Assembly: GCF_002217355.1 (NCBI RefSeq)
Contig: NZ_MUHA01000007.1
Coordinates: 1-64,000, forward strand
Direction: 5' to 3'
Source of the DNA: Flavobacterium oncorhynchi
GTDB taxonomy: Bacteria; Bacteroidota; Bacteroidia; Flavobacteriales; Flavobacteriaceae
DNA: 64,000 nucleotides
A program made the translations under genes and the position numbers. The notes under the pieces were generated by a model, which saw only the letters and a program-made list of their open reading frames with translations, ran no database searches and was not told the origin of the DNA. The first letter of the stretch is position 1; the number at the start of each line of letters is the position of its first letter. This document shows positions 1 to 6,905 of this stretch, piece by piece.

Positions 1-35
1 ATATTGGAATTTGGAATTTTACTATTTTGAAATAT

Positions 36-635
36 TTATGCGTGTTTTGGAAATGCTCTTTTATTAAAAACTAATAATATTCCAACTCCTGTAGAGATAG
101 CCATATCGGCAACATTAAAAATAGCATTAAAAAACATAAAATGTTTTCCGCCAAAAACAGGTATCCAAGAAGGCAGATTACCTTCCCAAATTGGAAAATA
201 AAACATATCAACCACCAAACCATGAAACCATGTTCCGTATGGCTCAGGCGAAAAAATTGTTGCCAAACTATGCGTACTGTCGTCAAAAATTACTCCATAA
301 AAAACAGAATCTATAATATTACCCGCTGCTCCAGCAAATATTAATGCGATAGAAACAATCAAATAAGTAGAATGACGTTTTTTTATAGCATCCGAAAGCC
401 ACCATCCAATTCCGAATACGGCAAAAATTCTAAAAACTGTAAGGATTAGTTTTCCGTATTCTCCTGGTATTTTTGTCCCCCATGCCATTCCTTCATTTTC
501 TATAAAATGAATTCTAAACCAATCAAAAATTACAACTTCTTCACCTAAAACAAAGTTTGTTTTTACATAGATTTTTGAAAGCTGATCGACAATTAAAACT
601 AAAAATATAAGGAAATACGCTTTTCGTAATGACAT
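36..635 (-). CDS. lspA: Lipoprotein signal peptidase (signal peptidase II)
   Basis: Inner-membrane aspartyl protease that cleaves prolipoprotein signal peptides after lipid is added to the lipobox cysteine. The 199 aa include about four hydrophobic segments (about 5-20, 62-80, 91-108, 172-190). The family motifs are visible: G-N-I-I-D at 105-109, then V-V-D-M around D143 and N-V-A-D at 174-177. D143 and D177 fit the catalytic aspartate pair. The stretch between the G-N-x-x-D and V-V-D motifs is longer than in proteobacterial LspA, which I believe is normal for Bacteroidota. A TAnnTTTG box lies just upstream, after the terminator of the preceding small gene, so it is probably transcribed alone. 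The window encodes several lipoprotein substrates. Confidence 0.95.
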   Translation of the reverse strand: MSLRKAYFLIFLVLIVDQLSKIYVKTNFVLGEEVVIFDWFRIHFIENEGMAWGTKIPGEYGKLILTVFRIFAVFGIGWWLSDAIKKRHSTYLIVSIALIFAGAAGNIIDSVFYGVIFDDSTHSLATIFSPEPYGTWFHGLVVDMFYFPIWEGNLPSWIPVFGGKHFMFFNAIFNVADMAISTGVGILLVFNKRAFPKHA

Positions 636-654
636 TTTAAGGAATTTTGATGGG

Positions 655-662
655 CAAAAATA
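655..662 (-). promoter_or_regulatory. Putative -7 box upstream of lspA
   Basis: On the minus strand this reads TATTTTTG, matching the Bacteroidota TAnnTTTG -7 box, about 20 nt before the lspA ATG. No clear -33 TTG element at ideal spacing was identified. Confidence 0.45.
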
Positions 663-672
663 GTAATTAAAT

Positions 673-699
673 CAAAAAAAACGTCCCTAAAGGAACGTT
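673..699 (-). terminator. Intrinsic terminator after the 66-aa gene
   Basis: Short hairpin (ACGTTCC/GGGACGT with one mismatch, on the minus strand) followed by a U-run. It separates the small gene at 756-956 from lspA. Confidence 0.6.
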
Positions 700-755
700 A
701 ATTCTTTGCCATAAATCTAAACCTCATCAGTTTTCATTAAACGCAACCCGAAAAT

Positions 756-956
756 CTACTTTTTTGCTGTTGCAGGACTATCAGCAAAAAAATTAGAAAT
801 AGATTTAAGCAGCCCTTTTCCTTCTGCTCCTGCGGTACTTTTTTTTGTCGCAGCTTTGTTCAAATCAGATTTAAATTTTGTTCTTAACTTCTCAAATTCC
901 TTCATTCTGCTTTCAACATCAGAATTTACATCTTTGAATTTCAATACTTTAGCCAT
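756..956 (-). CDS. Small lysine-rich protein of unknown function
   Basis: A 66-aa protein with ATG start and its own downstream terminator. It is rich in lysine, with a probable amphipathic helix (residues 10-35, with the segment V-E-S-R-M-K-E-F-E-K-L-R) and a Ser/Ala/Lys-rich tail. It has no signal peptide, membrane segment or cysteine. I do not recognise a family. The terminator downstream and the ordinary amino acid composition support a real gene. Some kind of nucleic-acid- or partner-binding function is possible but is only a guess from composition. Confidence 0.65.
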   Translation of the reverse strand: MAKVLKFKDVNSDVESRMKEFEKLRTKFKSDLNKAATKKSTAGAEGKGLLKSISNFFADSPATAKK

Positions 957-1026
957 ACTGTAAGTTTTATAAGTAAAAAAAATAAAATAATAACGATTTG
1001 ATATTACAATGATACATATTTTAATT

Positions 1027-1034
1027 TATATTTG
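1027..1034 (+). promoter_or_regulatory. Putative -7 box upstream of the roadblock-like gene pair
   Basis: TATATTTG fits the TAnnTTTG consensus. It lies about 100 nt before the ATG of the first roadblock-like gene, which implies a leader of roughly 95 nt. Confidence 0.4.
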
Positions 1035-1134
1035 TTAATAAAATTAACAATTGTTTAGTTATTACAATAAAAAAATTGCCGAACCGATGTGAAATACCAC
1101 CTATTTTTAACAACATCCTTAATCCTACAAAAAT

Positions 1135-1491
1135 ATGAACGAAATCACTTCTGCACTAAATGACTTTTTAACCACTACCAAAGCAACTGCGGCTTTAATT
1201 TTAAACGGAAAAGGAAAACTGATCACCTCTCTGAATTTAGATTATGGAGACAGTGTTGCTGCTATGAGTGCAGCAATTTTATCAATGAGCGAAAAGTTTC
1301 TCCTTGATCTAGAAAAAGGACTACTTAAACAACTTTATCTAAAAACCTCTGAAGGTGTAGTTATTGGAAACAAAATAAGCGGTACGAATTTCGTCATTGT
1401 GTTTTCAAAAGAAGGAAGCAACCTTGCCTTATTAATGCGTTCAACTGACGAACTATCATCAGAACTTAGCAAAAATTCCCTATTGAAATAA
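1135..1491 (+). CDS. Roadblock/LC7-like domain protein (first of pair)
   Basis: A 118-aa cytoplasmic protein with the alternating strand/helix pattern of roadblock/LC7 domains. A beta hairpin around residues 18-33 (A-A-L-I-L-N-G-K-G-K-L-I-T) is followed by a long alanine-rich helix (about 39-57), then strands around 65-77 and 83-90 and a final helix. Bacterial relatives such as MglB bind and regulate small Ras-like GTPases or act as dimeric scaffolds. No GTPase gene is present nearby. A second protein of similar size and apparent fold follows 31 nt downstream, so the two probably form a heterodimer or co-regulated pair. The fold assignment is by pattern, not by search. Confidence 0.6.
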   Translation: MNEITSALNDFLTTTKATAALILNGKGKLITSLNLDYGDSVAAMSAAILSMSEKFLLDLEKGLLKQLYLKTSEGVVIGNKISGTNFVIVFSKEGSNLALLMRSTDELSSELSKNSLLK

Positions 1492-1522
1492 CATAAATCT
1501 ATTAACCACAAACCCAAAAACT

Positions 1523-1903
1523 ATGAGCAACGATTTTTTAAACGTGTTTTTAAATGAAATGAAAACTAATGTAAATGGCTTTATTGCTGTATCTGTAACT
1601 GAAATTGAGTCAGGATTAAGCTTTGGTAATTTAACTATTGATCCCGCTTTTGATCCAGAATTAGCAGCAGCTTACAACCTTGAAGTCGTAAAGGCTAAAC
1701 TAAATGCTGTGAAAGCTTTAAACTTAAATCAAGACATTGAGGATATTTTAATTACGCTTTCAAATCAAATTCACGTTATCGACATTTCTCCTAACAAAAA
1801 ATTCATGATTTATTTAGCTGCTGATGCACAAAAAGCAAATCTTGGAATGACAAGAGCAGTTTTAAGAAAACACAAAGCAGACTTAGAAAAAAATCTTGCT
1901 TAA
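1523..1903 (+). CDS. Roadblock/LC7-like protein (second of pair)
   Basis: A 126-aa protein co-oriented with the preceding gene and 31 nt downstream of it. The layout is similar: an N-terminal helix, a strand pair (about 20-36, G-F-I-A-V-S-V-T), a helix with A-A-A-Y-N-L-E-V-V-K-A-K (about 48-65), two strands (about 74-84 and 93-99, ending K-F-M-I-Y-L-A-A-D) and a C-terminal basic helix. This is consistent with a diverged roadblock/LC7 fold, less clearly than its neighbour. A stem-loop follows the stop codon. Function unknown; a partner role with the upstream protein is inferred from adjacency and size. Confidence 0.55.
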   Translation: MSNDFLNVFLNEMKTNVNGFIAVSVTEIESGLSFGNLTIDPAFDPELAAAYNLEVVKAKLNAVKALNLNQDIEDILITLSNQIHVIDISPNKKFMIYLAADAQKANLGMTRAVLRKHKADLEKNLA

Positions 1904-1921
1904 TTTTCATTATTCTTAAAA

Positions 1922-1955
1922 TTAGAACTGTCTGAAATTGGGCAGTTCTAATTTA
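1922..1955 (+). terminator. Stem-loop after the roadblock-like pair
   Basis: Perfect 9-bp stem (TTAGAACTG with CAGTTCTAA) and a 12-nt loop, 19 nt after the stop codon. The following T-tract is weak, so the terminator function is moderately supported. Confidence 0.55.
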
Positions 1956-2094
1956 AACATACTTATTTTGCCTCTGCAATTACGATTCCTACAAAAAGTA
2001 AATCAAAAAAACAGCAGCTATCTTTTACTTTGAAAATAAATTCTTTCAAATAGATCTAAACAACAGTATTACTATTTCTCAAAAACATTAAACA

Positions 2095-2127
2095 AAAAAA
2101 AACGCCCCTAAAAGGAGCGTTATTTTT
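2095..2127 (-). terminator. Terminator of the ileS-dksA-like unit (possibly bidirectional)
   Basis: Hairpin AACGCTCC/GGGGCGTT (one mismatch) with a T-run on the minus-strand side and an A/T tract on the other. It sits just past the dksA-like stop codon. Confidence 0.7.
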
Positions 2128-2141
2128 TGGATAGATATTTA

Positions 2142-2522
2142 TTATCTCTGCAAATTTTTAGCTTCGATACTCATTGTTGCATGAGGAACGATTTTAAGCC
2201 TTTCTTTGCTGATTAATTTACCTGTTACTTTGCAAATACCATATGTTTTATTTTCAACACGGAATAGCGCGTTCTTTAAATCGCGAATAAACTTTTCTTG
2301 TCTGATAGCCAACTGAGAGTTTGCCTCTTTAGACATTGTTTCGCTTCCTTCTTCAAAAGCTTTAAAAGTTGGAGAAGTATCGTCAGTTCCGTTATTCAAA
2401 TCATTCATATAAGCACTCTTGATCAAATCAAGATCTTCTTGTGCTTTTTTTATTTTGCTTTGTATTATTTCTTTGAACTCCGCCAAATCAGCGTCAGAGT
2501 ATCTTGTAATTTCATCTATCAT
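2142..2522 (-). CDS. DksA/TraR-family protein with degenerate zinc finger
   Basis: A 126-aa protein with the DksA/TraR layout: an N-terminal coiled-coil helix pair (about 10-90, with acidic residues D45, D47 and D48 near the turn) and a C-terminal region T-Y-G-I-C-K-V-T-G-K that corresponds to the zinc finger. Only C97 remains of the four usual cysteines; the later C-x-x-C position reads M-S-I-E. Classical DksA binds in the RNA polymerase secondary channel and modulates rRNA and stress transcription with ppGpp. The gene begins 10 nt after ileS and ends at a terminator, so it is probably co-transcribed with ileS. Confidence 0.85.
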   Translation of the reverse strand: MIDEITRYSDADLAEFKEIIQSKIKKAQEDLDLIKSAYMNDLNNGTDDTSPTFKAFEEGSETMSKEANSQLAIRQEKFIRDLKNALFRVENKTYGICKVTGKLISKERLKIVPHATMSIEAKNLQR

Positions 2523-2532
2523 AGTATTTATC

Positions 2533-5500
2533 TTATTTTGAAATTAATATCACTGTTTTAATATCATCAAACTCAATTTCTGTGCCGTTTTCTAAAGCGT
2601 CTACAAAAACCAAATCATCTGTTAATGTCTCAGACTTAATATAGTCTTCATTTTTCAAAATAGCTTCTTCTAAAAGTCCATTTCGTTTAATTTGAACTTT
2701 GATCTTATCAGTAACTTCAAATCCTGAATCTTTACGGATATTCTGAATTCTGTTTACTAATTCTCTCGCAATCCCTTCATTTTTCAATTCTTCAGATATT
2801 GTAATGTCAAGCGCAACTGTAATTCCATTTGAATTTGCAACCAGCCATCCTTCGATATCTTGCGATGTTATTTCGACGTCTTCTAATGATAAAGTTACAT
2901 TATTTCCAGAAATAACAATATCCAGCGTTCCCTGCTTATCTAACTGATTAATCTGTTCTGCTGAAAAAGCTTGTATCTCTTTAGAAATCAGACCCATATC
3001 TTTTCCAAAACGAGGTCCCAATGCTTTAAAATTAGGTTTAATTTGTTTTACCAAAATACCTGAATCATCATCTAAAAGCACGATTTCTTTCACGTTTACT
3101 TCGGCTTTTACAAGCTCAGAAATAGCCTCAATTTCAGCTCTCTGATTCTCGTCAAGTACTGGTATCATTACCTTTTGCAGCGGTTGACGCACCTTGATCA
3201 TTTCCTTTTTACGAAGAGATAAAACCAAAGATGAGATCGTTTGCGCCTTCTGCATTTTGCTCTCTAACGTTTTATTAACAAAGTTTTCGACAAATTTTGG
3301 GAATTCAGCCAAGTGAACACTAGCAAAATCCTCGGTTCCCGTCGAAGCGGTCAAATCTCTGTACAATTTATCCATGAAAAAAGGAGCGACCGGAGCGCTT
3401 AATTTGCTTATCGTTAATAAACAAGTATAAAGCGTTTGGTAAGCTGCAATTTTATCTTTAGCATATTCTCCTTTCCAGAAACGACGACGGCATAAACGAA
3501 CATACCAGTTACTTAAGTTTTCCTGAACGAATTCAGAGATAGCTCTTGTAGCTTTTGTCGGCTCATAATCCTCATAACATTCATCAACAAACTTTACTAA
3601 AGTATTCAGTTCAGATATGATCCACTGATCGATTTCTGGTCTTTCGTTTAACGGAATTTCCGCTTCAGCGTATTTAAATCCATCGATATTAGCATATAAT
3701 GAGAAGAATGAATACGTGTTATATAAAGTTCCGAAGAATTTACGACGAACCTCAGCAATTCCTTCGATGTCAAATTTCAAGTTATCCCAAGGATTTGCGT
3801 TTGAAATCATGTACCAACGTGTAGCATCAGGACCATATTCTGCAATGGTTTCAAAAGGATCTGTTGCATTCCCTAAACGTTTCGACATTTTTTGTCCGTT
3901 TTTATCTAAAACAAGACCATTCGAAACTACATTTTTATAGGCAACTTTATCAAAAACCAAGGTTCCGATAGCATGCAAAGTATAAAACCATCCACGCGTT
4001 TGATCAACACCTTCAGCAATGAAATTCGCTGGAAAATCTTTATTATCATCAATTTTATCTTTGTTTTCAAAAGGATAATGCCATTGTGCATAAGGCATTG
4101 CTCCAGAATCGAACCAAACATCAATCAAATCGCTTTCGCGTTTCATTGGCTGTCCTGAAGCTGAAACTAAAGTAATCTGATCAACTACATTTTTATGCAA
4201 GTCAATTAAATCATAATTAGATTCAGACATATTTCCGATTTCAAAACCTTTGAATGGATTTTCTTTTTGAAAACCTGCTTCGATAGATTTCTCGATCGCA
4301 TTGTACAATTCTTCTACAGAACCAATAAGAACTTCTTCTTTTTTGTCTTCAGTTCTCCAAATTGGCAACGGAATTCCCCAATATCTAGAACGAGATAAGT
4401 TCCAGTCGTTAGCATTTTTAAGCCAATTTCCAAAACGTCCTTCACCAGTAGACTTAGGTTTCCAATTGATAGTTTCGTTCAGGTCGAACATTCTATCTTT
4501 TACATCGGTTACTTTAATGAACCAAGAGTCTAGAGGATAATATAATAACGGTTCATCAGTTCTCCAGCTGTGTGGATAACTGTGTACGTATTTTTCAACC
4601 TTAAAGGCTTTATTTTCTTCTTTTAATCGAATAGCAATTTCAACATCAACAGAACGCTCTGGCGCCTGACCTGCATCATAATATTCGTTTTTCACGTATT
4701 TACCAGCAAGTTCACCTACATGCGAAGTGAATTTTCCTTGCAAATCTACTAAAGGAACAGCAGTTCCGTTTTCGTCTAAAACCAACATTGGCGGAACTTC
4801 TGGTTTTGCTTCTTTTGCTACTTTAGCATCATCTGCACCAAAAGTTGGGGCTGTATGTACAACTCCTGTTCCGTCTTCGGTAGTAACGAAATCTCCGGCA
4901 ATTACTCTAAATGCATTTTCAGGATTCTGATATGGCAATACGTAAGGCAATAATTGCTCGTAACGGATTTCTACTAAATCAGCCCCTTTTGCTTCAGTTA
5001 AGATTTTATAAGGAAGTTTTTTATCGCCGTTTTTAACGTTATCAAAATCAGCATCGTCTTCACTTAAGAAAAATCCTTTTCCGAATTGTTTTCCAACTAA
5101 GTTTTTAGCCAAAACAACATTGATTGGCTCAAAAGTATATTGATTGAAAGTTTTTACTAAAACATAATCGATTTTTGGTCCAACTGTCAAAGCTGTATTT
5201 GATGGCAATGTCCAAGGCGTTGTCGTCCAAGCCAAAATGTGAATATCTCCAAAACCTTGTAAAAAGCTCGGAAGCGTTTCTGGCAAAGTCTTGAATTGCG
5301 CTACAATTGTAGTATCTGTAACATCTCTATAAGCTCCAGGCTGATTTACTTCGTGAGAAGACAATCCAGTTCCTGCTTTTGGAGAATATGGCTGAATCGT
5401 GTATCCCTTGTACAACAAACCTTTATCGTAGATTTGCTTCAAAAGCCACCAAACAGATTCCATGTATTTTGGTTTATAAGTTACATATGGATCTTCCATA

Positions 5501-5934
5501 TCTACCCAATAACCCATTTTCTCGGTCAAATCATTCCATACGTCGGTATAACGCATAACGGTTTTTTTACACGCTTCGTTATATTCTTCGATAGAAATTG
5601 TTTTACCAATATCTTCTTTTGTAATTCCTAGTTCTTTCTCCGTACCTAATTCTACAGGCAAACCGTGAGTATCCCATCCAGCTTTTCTTTTTACCTGAAA
5701 ACCTTTTTGAGTTTTATATCTGCAAAAAATATCTTTAATCGCACGTGCCATTACGTGGTGAATTCCTGGTAATCCATTTGCTGAAGGCGGACCTTCAAAA
5801 AATACGTAAGGTTCTGCACCTTCGCGAGTAGTTACACTCTTTTCAAATATATTTTCTTTCTTCCAAAAATCAAGAACTTCAGACGCTACAGTTGGCAAGT
5901 CAAGTCCTTTGTATTCAGTAAATTTTGTGCTCAT
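2533..5934 (-). CDS. ileS: Isoleucyl-tRNA synthetase, long type 2 form, with GIHH signature
   Basis: Class I aminoacyl-tRNA synthetase that charges tRNA-Ile with isoleucine. At 1133 aa it is the long, eukaryote-like IleRS2 form rather than the roughly 940-aa form. The Rossmann domain starts near residue 43 and is followed by the CP1 editing domain (T-T-T-P-W-T-L-P-S-N). The KMSKS loop reads K-M-S-K-R and a long C-terminal tRNA-binding region follows. The HIGH position reads G57-I58-H59-H60, so first and third residues are swapped relative to the usual H-x-G-H. IleRS2 forms are associated with mupirocin tolerance and the GxHH version with very high tolerance. It is the first gene of a unit with the dksA-like gene. 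Confidence 0.97.
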   Translation of the reverse strand: MSTKFTEYKGLDLPTVASEVLDFWKKENIFEKSVTTREGAEPYVFFEGPPSANGLPGIHHVMARAIKDIFCRYKTQKGFQVKRKAGWDTHGLPVELGTEKELGITKEDIGKTISIEEYNEACKKTVMRYTDVWNDLTEKMGYWVDMEDPYVTYKPKYMESVWWLLKQIYDKGLLYKGYTIQPYSPKAGTGLSSHEVNQPGAYRDVTDTTIVAQFKTLPETLPSFLQGFGDIHILAWTTTPWTLPSNTALTVGPKIDYVLVKTFNQYTFEPINVVLAKNLVGKQFGKGFFLSEDDADFDNVKNGDKKLPYKILTEAKGADLVEIRYEQLLPYVLPYQNPENAFRVIAGDFVTTEDGTGVVHTAPTFGADDAKVAKEAKPEVPPMLVLDENGTAVPLVDLQGKFTSHVGELAGKYVKNEYYDAGQAPERSVDVEIAIRLKEENKAFKVEKYVHSYPHSWRTDEPLLYYPLDSWFIKVTDVKDRMFDLNETINWKPKSTGEGRFGNWLKNANDWNLSRSRYWGIPLPIWRTEDKKEEVLIGSVEELYNAIEKSIEAGFQKENPFKGFEIGNMSESNYDLIDLHKNVVDQITLVSASGQPMKRESDLIDVWFDSGAMPYAQWHYPFENKDKIDDNKDFPANFIAEGVDQTRGWFYTLHAIGTLVFDKVAYKNVVSNGLVLDKNGQKMSKRLGNATDPFETIAEYGPDATRWYMISNANPWDNLKFDIEGIAEVRRKFFGTLYNTYSFFSLYANIDGFKYAEAEIPLNERPEIDQWIISELNTLVKFVDECYEDYEPTKATRAISEFVQENLSNWYVRLCRRRFWKGEYAKDKIAAYQTLYTCLLTISKLSAPVAPFFMDKLYRDLTASTGTEDFASVHLAEFPKFVENFVNKTLESKMQKAQTISSLVLSLRKKEMIKVRQPLQKVMIPVLDENQRAEIEAISELVKAEVNVKEIVLLDDDSGILVKQIKPNFKALGPRFGKDMGLISKEIQAFSAEQINQLDKQGTLDIVISGNNVTLSLEDVEITSQDIEGWLVANSNGITVALDITISEELKNEGIARELVNRIQNIRKDSGFEVTDKIKVQIKRNGLLEEAILKNEDYIKSETLTDDLVFVDALENGTEIEFDDIKTVILISK

Positions 5935-6039
5935 TTTATCCTTTTCTTAAACGAGGTGCGAAAGTAAGGAATTTTGAGGGAAATAGAGAAAAGATGACGG
6001 AAAAAAGACTAATAACAGGTAATTTCACGTGGATTCCGC

Positions 6040-6063
6040 AAAAAAAAACAGCCTTTTGGCTGA
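6040..6063 (-). terminator. recO terminator
   Basis: Short stem CAGCC/GGCTG with TTTT loop and a long T-run on the minus strand, directly after the recO stop codon. It isolates recO from ileS. Confidence 0.75.
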
Positions 6064-6064
6064 T

Positions 6065-6778
6065 TTAAGAGAAAACTTCCTTTAAAATCTCTAAAGATTT
6101 CGGCTTTTTGAATCCATCTAAATGAAAACTATAGTAATCAATAATAATTTTTAGCAGAATTTGTCTTTCTAAAACATGAAAAACTTTTTGATCGTTATCA
6201 AATTTTAAATCGAGTAATTTTTTCAGCAAATTGGTTTCGTGCTCGGAAAGTGTATTTCCACCTGAAAAAAGTGTAAAAACTCCATCATTCATCTCAAAAT
6301 GTGGCAGATCTATTTCTAAAACATCTGGATAAAAGCCTAGATATTTTGTAATTTCTAAAAGTAAAATTAAATGAAAATTCGAGATTTCATCATGATGATC
6401 CAGCCAAGTCAATGCAGTTTCTAAAAACACAAAAAGTGATTCGTTTTTTTCTTCTTCCTGAATAGAATAATGAAGCACTTCTGAAAGAAACATTACCATT
6501 GTACTTTTTACAAGATCTGTATGAATGCTTTGAAAAGGAACTGCGGTTTTTATCTCTTTAAAATTTTCTAAAGTGCCTTTGTTTTTATGCACAGCTTCAA
6601 TTTCTAAAATAGACAATGGCTGAAAATAAGCAATTTTCTGACTCGCTTTTCTACTGGAAAACGCATCACGCACAAAATAAGACTTCAAGCCGCTTGAAAG
6701 CGTAAAACATTTTACGATCAGGCTTTTTTCTTGAAATTTTAAAGAGGAAATTACTATGGCTTTTGTTTTAACGAGCAC
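6065..6778 (-). CDS. recO: DNA repair protein RecO
   Basis: Recombination mediator of the RecFOR pathway that binds DNA and SSB and helps load RecA at gaps. The 237-aa length is typical. The N-terminal OB-fold is recognisable (L-V-K-T-K-A-I-V-I-S, residues 2-11, and the segment G-L-K-S-Y-F-V-R-D). A helical C-terminal domain follows (about 85-237). The start codon is GTG; no nearby in-frame ATG gives a complete N-terminus. A hairpin terminator follows immediately. Upstream, the porZ-like gene lies on the same strand, separated by about 125 nt of iterated AT-rich words. Confidence 0.92.
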   Translation of the reverse strand: MLVKTKAIVISSLKFQEKSLIVKCFTLSSGLKSYFVRDAFSSRKASQKIAYFQPLSILEIEAVHKNKGTLENFKEIKTAVPFQSIHTDLVKSTMVMFLSEVLHYSIQEEEKNESLFVFLETALTWLDHHDEISNFHLILLLEITKYLGFYPDVLEIDLPHFEMNDGVFTLFSGGNTLSEHETNLLKKLLDLKFDNDQKVFHVLERQILLKIIIDYYSFHLDGFKKPKSLEILKEVFS

Positions 6779-6783
6779 TTTTA

Positions 6784-6905
6784 TATTTTTAGATTATGAG
6801 ACTTCTTAGACTTTAGACGTCTTAGATTGTTAGAATTTTGACTATAAACTTTTGCCTATATCTTCTTAGTTATTTAGCAATTATCTAATTATCTCAATTT
6901 TCACA
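6784..6905. repeat. Iterated short-word spacer between porZ-like gene and recO
   Basis: The spacer contains repeated words of the CTTAGA/TTAGAC type in its left half and TTATCTAATTATC-type words in its right half. These resemble the locus-specific iterated spacers elsewhere in the window. No ORF or promoter is clear. Confidence 0.45.

Noticed and set aside
36..635. Overlapping small ORFs in the lspA, ileS and other conserved genes
   Set aside because: They lie in other frames of well-supported coding sequence and have no own start signals.
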